A stretch of DNA of 64,000 nt from Pampus argenteus (taxonomy: Eukaryota; Chordata; Actinopteri; Scombriformes; Stromateidae). Under the pieces are notes generated by a model, which was not told the origin of the DNA, did not search any database, and saw only the letters and a list, made by a program, of their open reading frames with translations. Each line of letters opens with the position of its first letter. The first letter of the stretch is position 1. Where the stretch lies: positions 8,096,001 to 8,160,000 of the forward strand of contig CM072869.1 of assembly GCA_036937835.1 (NCBI GenBank). Direction: 5' to 3'. The position numbers were made by a program, and so were the translations under genes. Positions 53,581 to 64,000 of this stretch are shown piece by piece.

Positions 53581-54766
53581 GATCTGATTTTAAAATGTTT
53601 GTTTTTTTTCCATGTAAAAAATATTGTTTAAAAGGAGAAATTGTTTAAGTGACAAGAGAGCTGTAATGAGAACTTTTTTACAACCAGCCATGAGGAGCAG
53701 ACCCAAACTATCCTGCTTTCATCCACACAGGGGAAAGAAAAAGGATATGTAGCCCAGCGGGTGTCATAGAGAGATCAGCCAAAAGACTAATGAAGCCTGT
53801 CTCTAGCCTCGGCCTGCAGCCCAGCCCCGGTGACAAGCATATTCTGATGGGGTAACTAACACACACAGACATGCCTGCAATCATTGGACATACTCACCAG
53901 ATTCTATGAGCAAGTCTCAGATCCAGGAGTCATCTGTGTTGAGCTTATGTCTAACAATGAATTGATTTGTACAGCGTGTGTGCAGTATGTCCACACCATG
54001 TACATTGTGATACGTACATTGTTTGCAGGGCAGGTCAGCTCACTTTGATACTAATTAAGTGTGTCTAGTCCTGCTGGTTGCTGATTGAAGCTGGCGCAGT
54101 TAGTTGGGGCTGAAGGCTGCTGCTGTGTGTTGGTGCACTTTGTCTGCCAGTGAAGAAAATGTTTCCTGTAACCTGAGGCCTGGCCTCGCAGGGGAACCTG
54201 TGGAGGTAGCCCTGGGGGAGGAAATGACACAATGGTTTGAAATTGGTGCCAATCCAATGGCTGCCTTGCTCTCACACTAAATTGGTACAGGCCATGTCTG
54301 CTCTCACGCAATCAGACTCTGTTCATTTGTTGCATTCAACCTCTGTCCTTCTTTGCAGGGACATAACTACCCACTGCGGGCTACAACAAAATGAATGTTT
54401 TCTTTTATAAGCAATTATTGTTTTCTTTCAGTGACAGTTTGCACTGGAAAGTGACAGAAAATAAGCTCTTAACATCTGAACTGGTTTGAAATACAAACAT
54501 TGTATATTTAGAAATGTAATTGAACTGATTTGTACAGTATGAGAGACGTAAGTGGTAGTTGCATAAAGGGCTGGATGGACAGTATAAAAAATACAGTAAA
54601 GGAAGTAAGTAATGTGAATCAAGCTTAGAATATACTAAAATATGATATGGCTGTATTTGGCACTGAATTCCTGTATTCTTTGTAAACCGTATTTATGATA
54701 TTGCTTATTTTACTGAAACCCATCACTAACTATGATACCCCGTTTATCAGGGACTAAACCCCGTAT

Positions 54767-54772
54767 TTTAAT
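54767..54772 (-). terminator. alx4: Candidate alx4 poly(A) signal (ATTAAA)
   Basis: Read on the - strand this is ATTAAA, about 280 bases beyond the alx4 stop. It is a common variant hexamer. ALX4 3' UTRs are often much longer, so a more distal site is possible. Confidence 0.2.
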
Positions 54773-54857
54773 TAGACCTGAGAGATCAAGGAATCAAGAA
54801 TGAACACAATGTCTAAGTAACATCTTCGTCACTCCTCTGTATTTCTCTCACTTTCAG

Positions 54858-54956
54858 CATCTGCTGATTGTCACAGTCACAGTTGTTATCTTAGTTGCGT
54901 TGGCCGCTGTTATCTCCACAGTCTCTCCCTGTTCATTTGACCTGTGTTATCATTAG
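54858..54956 (+). other. Membrane-segment-like open frame behind an acceptor
   Basis: After ctctcactttcag (ending at 54857) the frame reads HLLIVTVTVVILVALAAVIS followed by TVSPCSFDLCYH and a TAG. A 20-residue hydrophobic run behind a good acceptor could be the last exon of a + strand membrane protein. It overlaps the probable alx4 3' UTR on the other strand. No family was recognised and chance is quite possible. Confidence 0.15.
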
Positions 54957-55053
54957 TGCTCTCAGGAAAACTCCCTCCTCCCCCACAGTGCTTGCTCATG
55001 GCTGTTCCAGAGAAGGGACCATATGGGGGCAGGGTGTAACTTGGGCTGGGACA

Positions 55054-55374
55054 TCATGTAGCCCAAGAGATGGCTGCACTGTGTTCCTTGGCCTTCATAC
55101 GCAGCGCAGCTATGCTGGAGGATTTGCGGTCTGGATCAACATTAATATCATAGCCATTTATCCCGCCAGCCATTCCAGGTCCCCCAAAAAGGCTGCCCAT
55201 ATGCGTCTGTCCCATGTGGCTGCTCCCTGGGCTGGGCACACCCAGGAAGTCAGAGACTCCTCCATGACCGTGAGGGTGAGGGGGCATGCAGGAAGGGACA
55301 GAGTCACAAGGCACGACGCAGCCCGGCACTGGAGATGCTCCACTGCTGCTCCCGATCCACGAAGGGTTCTGGAT
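55054..55374 (-). CDS. alx4: alx4 exon 4 (C-terminal domain with OAR tail, stop)
   Basis: Acceptor cttctccttcag on the - strand is followed by ATCCAGAACC at 55374. The 106 codons plus stop encode IQNPSWIGSSSGASPV, a proline/glycine/histidine-rich middle and GQTHMGSLFGGPGM. They close with the OAR motif SSSIAALRMKAKEHSAAI and SWAT. The stop codon occupies 55054-55056. The OAR motif is known to modulate DNA binding and transactivation in paired-type factors. Confidence 0.97.
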   Translation of the reverse strand: MQNPSWIGSSSGASPVPGCVVPCDSVPSCMPPHPHGHGGVSDFLGVPSPGSSHMGQTHMGSLFGGPGMAGGINGYDINVDPDRKSSSIAALRMKAKEHSAAISWAT

Positions 55375-58300
55375 CTGAAGGAGAAGAGAAGGCTTAATGA
55401 GACAATAACAGACCTTTCCGGTTAATTTTTCACAGCCATTTATGACTCTGATACCTGTGCATAGTTCTCGGGCCGAGTAAGAAGAGGCAGCTCATAAGCA
55501 GTAGAGAAGTGTGTCCGGACCTGTTGCATCTGGCCAAAGCGCTCTCTCTTCCTCCACTTGGCTCTACGATTTTGGAACCACACCTGCAAAGAAAACAATC
55601 CATCAGGAAAATACTCACCACAAAAATACAAACCAGACACTACCGAACAAAACCAGAATACTACTTTAAACATCGCTCTCATAACTCTCACATCACCTAC
55701 AACCCTCAGTACTGTTTTGCAGAAAACAAGGTCATCCTCTCCACTCAGCAAGACAAAGTAAAACTGAACCACATAAAATGAAGATAGTGAAGCAAATAAA
55801 TTCTGCAGCACATGAAAGTCTATGCCCAGGTTTTAAGACTTGACGTGTCTTTAAAGTGCCGTCCACACAGAGCTATTGATGTGAAAATGGTGAGTCTCCC
55901 CTGGTGCTGCACATTTCAGCTCCTCCCTTTGATACACAGGCGTCTGCCTCCCTTCAGGCTGCCAGCGTCGACAGATCCACATCTGGGCCTGTAGCCATTC
56001 ATAAATCACTCTAAGAAAGGTGCGTCTCCCCCACATGTCAGCACAGTGGGATACAGTGGGGAATCCCTCTGTATAATCCATGAAACAAAGGTTCAACTTT
56101 TGACCAAGAGTGTATTTATGTCTGTCTTTGTGTTTAAGTATTTAATGCAATCGATGTAGGTTTTTCTTCATAATTCGTCCTCATGAGATTGATAAATGCT
56201 ACTTTTTCAGAACTTGCTGACAGACCAAGTGCAGAGTATTTAGCTCACTTCTCCATAACTGTGAAAGGCACTGGTAGAAAGCAGTGAATGAAATAAATAG
56301 CGTTTTGAACAAAAAAATTTGAGTTTGCAGCCTGAAAGAAATCAACCGAAGTCACTGTCAGTGCTGTATGATGTAGTCGTCCAGGATACTTGCATAATAT
56401 TATATTTCTATCTACTCTGTACACATGACATCTATTGCATGTCTGTCTCTGAAGGACCCACTTTTGTGGCTCTTCCTGCAGTTTCTTCTGTTATTTTATC
56501 AGTTGAAGGCTTTTGTTTTTTGGTTTTCCTTCTGAATCAATAGGATGCTCTACATATTGTAAAGACCTTTGAGGCTGAGAATATGTTATTTATATAACAA
56601 TTGCAACAGGATATTGATCATAGGCATATAACCACCTCATAGATCATATGCACGTCTGGTGTGAGCCATTTCTTTAGTTTCAGTTACACGTGTAATTGTT
56701 ACAATGCTTTATAATTGGTTATATATCAGTTGTTTGGACACATTACTGTCCTTTTAAACTGTGTTAGTTTGCACAACAATCATTTTGGGAGGAGTCATGT
56801 CAGACAAGGTATCTGGCTATGAATTGTAAATAATATAATTTAATATAGACATTACTGATATTACTTTTCACTTTTTTTAAAAGTCTTGTTAAGCCACTGA
56901 TATCTTTTTTTCTACAACATTTTCTCACATCTCCATTTGAGAGAATAGAAAAGCAAAGGGGATGCTGGGAGTCTCTACATGTTTATCTGTATCTATTTGT
57001 TGGTTGTCTGAATCTTATCCTCCCAAAGGGGAAGGGGGAACTTCTTCAAAGAGAAAAGGGGAGCGATCCCGCCTCGACACAAGGGTTTGAACTTGGATTG
57101 TGGGTTGGTTCCCAGCCCAATCAGCTTGTGGTTTTCACAGTCCCTGACATGCAATTTCCCCTCAGTCAACCTCTTCAAATCCCCCCTCTTGACTCTATCT
57201 CACTATTTCTCTGTCAAGTCAAACGCAGCACAGTTCAGTGACAAAAATGAGCAGAGTCGCACAGAAATGTGAACTCATGAGTGTATTCATATGTTAATAT
57301 CACGCTCACTTTGTGGCCGTAAGAAGAAGTGAATATTTATCAAATGAGATAGGACGAACTGTCCCAAATTGCATACATTTTTCCAGTCATATTTTTTAGA
57401 CTGGATAGATCACTAGCGGTTTCATTTTCAAAAGAGGGACCGCATATGGCCTCCTTGTAGCTGTTGCCTATGTTTTTTTGCAAGAAGCTGACGTAAAGAT
57501 ATGTCGTCCAACATTCCTCAGGTCAGCTGGTGAGATTAGAGGACAGCTCACCCTTGCAAAGTGGTAAACTGATATCTGAGGTTATGACTGAACCCCAATG
57601 TCAAGGTGAGGGGTTGTTGCCCTTTGAATTATATCATATATTTGCAGGAGTGCTTGGCGTCTGTTATGTTCCCCTGGAGGATTTTGGGTCTATTATTGTT
57701 TAAGGTTTGTCATGTCTTTCCTTTGGGTTATCTAAGATCATAACATCATAGGTTTCCAAATATGAACTACAATGCAAAGGGCTCTGATTGGATTGATAAG
57801 CGAAAATCTCAGTCACAGTATAGTTTTGGCTTCTAGAAAGTTATGACACTGTTTTATTTGTATTTGTTTGATGTAGTGTATTTCAGAGCTCTTTTTTTCT
57901 TACAAAATACAGTGTTTTATCAGTTTTAATTGTAATGGATCGACTCAACTTTACTTTACTCAACTCATCTTACTTAATCTCTTTGTCATACTTACACCTC
58001 ACTGTTAAAGCTCTGTCTTCTCTCTCCTGCTCCAGCCCCTCTTTCCCCTCCTATAAACGTCTCTCCCTGTCTCTCTCCTCCTCCTCTTTTAAGTCAGAGA
58101 GGGGAAGTGGGGATATTGGAAAGTGAGATGGGAGAATGTTCAAACTGGAGCTTGTTTTCATTTCATGTTTAATTTCCTGACGCCTAAGCCCTTGGCTTTC
58201 CGCAGCTAACCCCTCTGACCTTTTGGAGGCTTGCAGACGAGAGCAGCGGACCAGGCATACACACACACACAGACACACAGGATACACACACATTTACATA

Positions 58301-60388
58301 CCATTTTTATATACAGTTTTCAAAGTCTGTCACTGACGAGTGTGTTCTTTTAACCTGGATGCTCTCACACACTCACTGGGACCTTTTTTTTATAAAAAAG
58401 CAAACAATGTCTGAGAACATATATACCCCTTGTCTTGGTTTCTGGGTACTGAGTGTGTCACGTTTCACGGGGGGTTTGCTCTATGTAGCTTTGCCTTTGA
58501 ACAGCCGTAGGAATGAGACTCAAGTCAAATAGTTTGGCAGAGAGATCATGAAGTGAGATGTGTCCTTTGCTGCTCTGTCTGTTTTTTTTATATATATAAA
58601 GAGGAGACGTTCTTTGCACATGCAGAAAGTCAATTAACACGAATCATTTTTATTATTTCTTACAATAAGCAACAATGATCACCCATCCTATATGTGATAC
58701 CCAAAAGGATGATTATATATCAACTGCAAACACTTACTACTCTTGTTTATTTTATCCAGCAGACATCTGCAAGGAAGGTGGCTCAGAGCTCTTGAAGCTC
58801 AAAGTGCTTGGCGATGATACAGTAATTGCTAAAGACGTTGACAGCAAAAGGCAGCTTACAGAGCCATTAAAGAGCTTTATTTATGGTCCAGAGCCAGCAG
58901 GCAGAGAGAGGAAGAGGGAGAGAGGGAGGGCAGAGTGCGCAACTCCAAAAGCAGCTTTGAAGTCCGGCCGTCTCACCTCATCTCTGTCATCCAGGACCAC
59001 TGCGATTGATAGAGTGCCTCAGCAGTCACTCACACACAGCCTCCTCCTACATAAAAAGTAGGCAGTATGATAAAGTTCAAGTCTGAGGTTTAAAGCTAAT
59101 TGTACTAAATAAACTGGTGGCAGCAGAAGTCACAGATGTAATTATAGAAGACTGCAGCCGACTTTATGGAGACATTCATCATCAAACTGAGGATGAAACT
59201 GTGGGACCTTGACATTGGCATTTTGGCAGAAAACATCTGTACTCTGGATTTCAGTGCCTGTTGTTTCAGAGATGAAAAGAATTCTCCGATCGCTTGCCAA
59301 GCTTTGAGTGCCCCTTGGTATTCAACAATTGGATATCCCTGGACTTTGTCTTGATGGACCTTCAGTTGAAATTGTGGGATTTAGTCTTGATTGCATGCAT
59401 ATTTAGGGTCTGATTTTTAGAACTATGGGTCAAACCTCACAGTGACTCAACAGCGTCTGCTGTGTGGCTGTCAGATGAGGAAGTTAATTACATTCATCTG
59501 GGGAATAGATGGGTCTGTGTGAATGCAACATGAATGTACTTATTTTACTGTACTACCAAAAGGACCAGGCCAGGCTCTCTGTCCCTGACTATGTCTTGGA
59601 CTACACGTGGAAATTGAAACTGGCATCCCAAAGTGTTCTTTATATCCTTGCCAAATAGCTTTGATGACTTTTCTTTTTTCCATGTGTTTTCCTTCCCTGT
59701 CTCCAGAGTTGTGCGGTGAAGTAGTTTGAACATGGTAGTGATGGGGAGAAACCCTTGGCCTCTGACCCCTTCTTGCAGAGTCTGCAGCATGTAAGAGCTA
59801 AGAGCAGAGTATTCCCTCAGTCCCACCCATCCCTCTCTGATCTAAAACTGGCAGGCAGAAAGAGAGATGTAGAACAATAGCCCTTGCTGTCTGCTGTTCC
59901 GAACAATCTTTGTCAACATGCCAGTCTTAACTCTCCCAGCCCTTTCTGTCAGTTCCCCAAGTGGTTATTAGCATGCAAACATGGATGACTGCACTCATAC
60001 AGAACAACTCACAGCTCATGTCAGTGCACAGAAAGAGGTTTGTTGTTGTTGTTGTTGTTGTTATTGTTCCTCACCTGTACACGAGCCTCTGTCAGGTCTG
60101 TCCTCAGTGCCAGTTGCTCGCGCGCATAAACATCTGGGTAGTGTGTCTTCTGAAAGACTTTCTCCAGCTCCTCCAGCTGGTAGCTGGTGAACGTTGTGCG
60201 ATTGCGTCTCTTCTTGCCCTTGTTGCTCTCAGCCTCACTTTTGTCCAGAGGGCTAGAAAGGTCTGAACCCGGCCGCTCACTCGGCCCCTTCACGCCAGGC
60301 TCCTTTAGGTTCAGGTAGCTACCTTCCATCCCAGGAGGGTCGACATTTGAGGGCAACTCGGAGTCTGTCAGACCGCTGTTGTCTTTTC
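55054..60388 (-). CDS. alx4: ALX4 paired-like homeodomain transcription factor, partial (exons 2-4; exon 1 outside window)
   Basis: On the - strand, exons 60388-60075, 55583-55455 and 55374-55054 join in frame. Exon 2 begins with a split codon and runs KDNSGLTDSELPSN..., then KGKKRRNRTTFTSYQ, entering a Q50 paired-like homeodomain. Exon 3 begins VWFQNRRAKWRKRE. Exon 4 ends DRKSSSIAALRMKAKEHS and AAISWAT, the OAR (paired-tail) motif, then the stop. The stretch after the homeodomain (RERFGQMQQVRTHFSTAYEL) and the exact C-terminus identify ALX4 rather than ALX1 or ALX3. Some 253 codons are present, against about 411 residues in human ALX4. The missing N-terminal exon is not broken: a normal acceptor precedes exon 2 and exon 1 simply lies beyond 64000. 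ALX4 is a nuclear DNA-binding regulator of craniofacial, skull-vault and limb development. The a/b ohnolog is unresolved. Confidence 0.96.
55455..55583 (-). CDS. alx4: alx4 exon 3 (homeodomain recognition helix)
   Basis: Acceptor ttttctttgcag on the - strand is followed by GTGTGGTTCC at 55583; donor GCACAG|gtatca follows 55455. The 43 codons start VWFQNRRAKWRKRERF, which is homeodomain residue 47 onward including W48, F49, Q50 and N51 of the DNA-recognition helix. They end TRPENYAQ. The intron between homeodomain residues 46 and 47 is the usual position in paired-class homeobox genes. Confidence 0.97.
55584..60074 (-). other. alx4: alx4 intron 2 (splits the homeodomain at 46/47)
   Basis: A GT-AG intron of about 4.5 kb. 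It holds a (CAA)n tract next to the donor and CA-type repeats near 58260-58295. Nothing coding was recognised in it. Confidence 0.9.
60039..60062. repeat. (TTG)n / (CAA)n microsatellite beside the alx4 exon 2 donor
   Basis: About eight TTG units. In alx4 orientation it is a (CAA)n tract beginning about 12 bases inside intron 2. Confidence 0.9.
60075..60388 (-). CDS. alx4: alx4 exon 2 (N-terminal half of homeodomain)
   Basis: On the - strand an acceptor (...catacatgcag) precedes GAAAAGAC at 60388, and the donor GTACAG|gtgagg follows 60075. The exon is 314 bases: two bases completing a split codon plus 104 codons. It encodes the pre-homeodomain linker (MEGSYLNLKEPGVKGP resembles human ALX4) and homeodomain residues 1-46, ending TDLTEARVQ. 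A TTG-triplet microsatellite lies just beyond the donor. Confidence 0.96.
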
Positions 60389-63300
60389 CTGCATGTATGA
60401 AATTGAGATGGAGACAGAAAGAATAGTGGAAAGTTGTGATTAATTTACTTTAGTATTGGGATGCACATTCATGCCACTGCTCAAAAATTTCAACTTTCTG
60501 ACCAATTTAGGCCTGAATAAAAAGAGCCACATGTTGTCATCAATAGTCCAGTAATTATAGTTACTACTAAAATATTGAGCAGATACTTTCTTGCACTTGG
60601 TGAATGTGGTTGGATAAAACCATGGTGCCTCACATTCAAGCCAGCCAGCGCATCTGCTCATCATGTTACAGCATCCACACCAAATGACATTTACTTTAAG
60701 CTTACATCACCTGTGTGATGTTTTATTTTAAGGTTCAAAGGCCTTGTCTGTATGCAACATGTCTAAATGTTGCAGAGAAGAAATGTCTCTTTCTGTTTGA
60801 AAGGCATGTCACTACACATTGCCGTGACCTGTGACACACAACCCTTGAAGCTGTCTCCACAGTCAGCATTGCACTCTCCCTCACATCTCTCAATCACGCC
60901 ACCTGAAACCCGAGCCACGCAAAACCTGCTCCATCTCCAGCCGTCTATGGTGGGCCTTGTGCACGGGGGGCGACCACGTTTACCCCACAGCCTTGCCCCT
61001 CAGATGTAAACAACATTTCGTTTGTCACCTTCAATTTTGAGAACCTCCATTTTGTGACAGACCTGGCTCTGTTCCTGTCAGCGGTTGCTCGCTTTTTTGT
61101 TTCCTTTTAGTAGATGAAGAAAGCTGTCCCTTCTCCTTTAATAAACAAACAACCGTGTGAATAAATAAGCTGAAGGGCTCTGGTTGTGCGCCAGTGAGAA
61201 CAGTGTGCTCTGTCAGCCTGTCTGTTTGCCTTTCTGCACATGAGCACAGGAAGCGCCCGGTCCTGACTGTATTGGTCCAAAACCAGCATATAATGGTTTC
61301 CTCCGCGTAAACAGACCTGTGAGTCTTGTGCAACACCAGCGTAACTTCAGTCCAAAAACATTTATCTCCCAGTTAGATCAAGTTCAGGATGATTAACTTA
61401 ATAGTTATATTCCTATGTGTATGAATTTTCCTTTGTCACTTTGCATTTCTGTTAGGGTTAACTGCCTCCTGTCGTTCCCAGAAACTCATTGAATGGGAGA
61501 AAGAGAGTTGACACCTTGTGGCACTGGTGACGCTTTGAACCAAGTCTTTTAGTGGTTAATAAGATGACTGAATAGTTTTAGAGTGATGAAACTAGGCGGT
61601 GGCTGTCTGCAACATGCATGTTTGTTTTTATGGATTAGTATGCCTTTGGCTAGGGTGTCCAACAATGACACGTCAATAGTCAACCCTCCAAACTGCAGCA
61701 GCCCTCCCCTGCTCTTTAGCTCAGACTTCCCCCAACTGAGATGCTAATGGAACAACACAGCTGGAGTTTGTGACCTCATATCACTGTGGCCCACCTGTCA
61801 GACCCTCTTACAGTCTTCGCTTAGGCAGATGTTCTGACATCACCAACCCCTGCATTGCCCTCTTATTCTAAAGCTCTGTGCAATATTTTCATTCTATCCC
61901 TAGGCAGGAGCATGACTGCAATGTTAAGAAGTTAAGTCTCAGGTTTCTGCTTGGCACTTGGCATCTGTGAGAGAAAATTCAATTATGCCCCTGAGCAAGG
62001 CATATATCCTGTGAGGCAAAGGGTACAGCTGGGCGCACAGATGAGGGATGGGAAGATGGTAGGATGGCGAGTGGAAATGTTCCTCAGCCGTATACAGATA
62101 TTGCCAACATTTACACTAAAATCTGCACTCTACTTTTTATCCACATCTTTCTCTCTGTTTTGTACTCCAAACTGATCTCTTTTCTCTGTCACGCTAATGT
62201 TAACCACACACAATCCTTTGCCATAAACATCTTTCAGTATTCCCGCATGCTGAGCTGTCTTTTCTGCACACTGTTCTTGAGAACACAACCATCACACACT
62301 GCTTTCTTTTGGGAGCCAAGATTCCAGTGCATTGGCTCCAGTTTTTTTTTTTTTTTTTGGCCTTCGGAGGAATGTGTTTTTCGACTGTTGTTCTCCTTTC
62401 AGTACTCATCAACATATATAAATGCACAGAATATCACAAGCTAATCCTGCAATTTGCCAGAGTTATTCTGTGACAAGCTGCAGACCTCTTCAGTTAGCTG
62501 AGGTCAGATGTTTACTAGGGTCAGCAATTTAATCACTGCTGAAAACAGAGAGAAAACATCAAAGTGTAATTTAACTGGTTGTAAAGCAACAGGGCACCCT
62601 CTCAGTTTTTATGGAATAGGACAGGGAGGGTCAAGTGAAGCCAAATAAAAGAAACACTATAAATTAGTAACCTGGGGAAGGGTTAATGACCAAACACTAA
62701 ATGGGGAAGGGAATGCTTTTAAACAGAGTGCTCTAAAATGTTCTCTCAAAACACTTAAAGCTGACAGCAATCTGCCACAATGGCTCTCCACTTATCACAC
62801 CTTATATAGACCAAATAAAGTAAAATATTCCTTTGGCTTTTGTCACCAACAGGTGACTATTAATTTTACATTGACTGTTGATTCCATGCTTTGGGCTTAT
62901 TTTTCCGTAGCACGGTCGAAGACTTGATGTTGACTGTTGTTTCCTCAGTGAAGGGAGGCTCCCAGATGTTCCTGAGGAGAGATCTATGCCAGCGGCTCAC
63001 GCAGGAATGCATATTCCCTGGGAAACAGAAAATCTTTCTGTTCAACTTCAGCTCCTGATAAATTGACATAATCATGACCTCACTACTGTCATAATGCCTC
63101 GGGCCATGGCTGTCACTGTCTCATATCAAAGTGCACAGAAAATAGTTTTGTTTTTTTAAATGTAGTTATTGAGGAAGTACACTTTCTCCCAAAATGATAA
63201 AACGTGATAAAATTTTTTTTTAAAAACTTTCATTTTAGTGTAGTGTTTGCAGTTAAATGTGTGTGTCGAAATGGTATAAATATGTAGTATACTAAATTAC

Positions 63301-64000
63301 AGACTTAACCTAATGTAAAAGAACTACTCCACCATCAAAGCTTTAACCTCTCAAGGTTAAAAGAGCGAAGAGCGACTTATTCTGATGGTTCGCTGGTTTA
63401 TCCTTTTAATTCTGTAATAGTGTGTGTGTTTTATATTGTATTTATAATCAGTGTCACAAGTAAGTTTGGTCTTGAGCATTTATGTTCAAATGACAAGATA
63501 ACTGAAATTGACCGTGCTTATAAATTATGTAATCAATAATGACCACTAACTAGCCTCTCTGTGTCTTCCAGTAGTCTGAAATTAATTCCACTTCTACATC
63601 TAAATCATGCTGGAATCACATTTTAAATAAGTATTTTTGCTTCTTAAAGAAGCATAAAGAACATTTGTGCTGCAGCCAGTGTGAGCCAGTTATGATTTGA
63701 GTTACTTCCCACCCCTGGCTTTATTGAATAATATATCAAAACAAGAAAAATGAGCTATATTCCTTTGCTGAAAGCAAGCTGAGCAAAAGAAAAATGACTG
63801 CTGTTAATCATGGACCAAAACAGAGAAAAAAGAAAACATGCCTTTTCTTTATCCAGTAGTTTCCATCATTAGTCTGTCATAGTTGACTTTTGAGATGTCA
63901 TTTTTCTGACTTCTAAGCAAGTAAGCCATTTATCCCTTTCAGTACTGTGTGGCCAAACGTGTGTAACATTCAAGAAGTCTCAGGAAAAGAATCAGAGATT
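60389..64000 (-). other. alx4: alx4 intron 1 (partial)
   Basis: The sequence upstream of alx4 exon 2 on the - strand contains no match to an ALX4 N-terminal exon (MNAETCVSYC-like), so the intron continues past the window end. A T-run lies at 62342-62358. Nothing else was recognised. Confidence 0.8.

Larger units (their letters stand above)
44749..54850. other. Region between the unidentified first exon and alx4, no gene recognised
   Basis: Both strands were scanned for exons of CD82 (MGSACIK, KCCGW) and EXT2, and none was seen. Contents are A-runs (51174-51194 and 52864-52886), a Tc1-like terminal fragment (53512-53580) and otherwise plain sequence. The long frames at 46567-47010 and 50904-51359 look like chance. 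Confidence 0.5.

Noticed and set aside
42573..54850. cd82 or ext2 exons expected from mammalian synteny
   Set aside because: No MGSACIK start, KCCGW loop or EXT2 C-terminal motifs were seen on reading both strands; very diverged exons cannot be excluded without a tblastn search.
54895..55425. The longest open frame in the window (176 codons, + strand)
   Set aside because: It lies antisense to alx4 exon 4 and its UTR; the opposite strand encodes the unmistakable ALX4 C-terminus with the OAR motif. The open frame is a by-product of codon constraint.
60021..60074. Extension of the alx4 frame into a polyasparagine tail after RVQ
   Set aside because: It reads through the splice donor into the CAA microsatellite; exon 3 supplies the expected VWFQNRR.
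1..64000. tRNA, rRNA or CRISPR features
   Set aside because: No tRNA B-box with a cloverleaf, no rRNA motifs and no regularly spaced direct repeats were seen on either strand.

Overview
The window reads as genomic DNA from a teleost fish. The genes are split into short exons by GT-AG introns, most of the sequence is A+T-rich and non-coding, CA/GT microsatellites and homopolymer runs are frequent, and decayed teleost-type interspersed repeats are present. There are no bacterial operons, no CRISPR array, and no tRNA or rRNA gene that I could recognise.

Two protein-coding genes are well supported, and they converge tail to tail. (1) tspan18 lies on the + strand, with seven coding exons from 39036 to 42572. 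The joined frame encodes a complete 246-residue tetraspanin (TSPAN18 family), and every coding exon is a multiple of three. (2) alx4 lies on the - strand and is partial. Exons 2, 3 and 4 lie at 60388-60075, 55583-55455 and 55374-55054. They encode the paired-like homeodomain, split at homeodomain residues 46/47, and the C-terminal OAR tail ending SAAISWAT. The first coding exon must lie beyond position 64000. Whether each gene is the a or b teleost ohnolog cannot be decided here. Both families are known in cranial neural crest or craniofacial development, so conserved linkage could reflect shared regulation, but that is inference.

Layout: 1-14.7 kb, no recognisable gene, with repeats that include one palindromic MITE-like family in three copies and a near-perfect fold-back hairpin. 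14.7-16.1 kb, a more GC-rich block with good splice donors, a candidate promoter and 5' exons for tspan18. 16.1-39.0 kb, probably long 5' intron(s) of tspan18 with one further candidate untranslated exon. 39.0-43.5 kb, tspan18. 44.2-44.75 kb, a CpG-containing, TATA-less promoter-like block with ETS, E2F and CRE-like motifs, followed by a short ATG exon with a consensus donor; this belongs to a gene I cannot identify. 44.75-54.9 kb, otherwise featureless, with one Tc1-like terminal repeat. 55.05-60.4 kb, alx4 exons 4 to 2. 60.4-64 kb, alx4 intron 1.

In mammals the order as I recall it is EXT2>, <ALX4, CD82>, TSPAN18>. Here the two genes converge, and I see no cd82 between them, so the local gene order appears rearranged.
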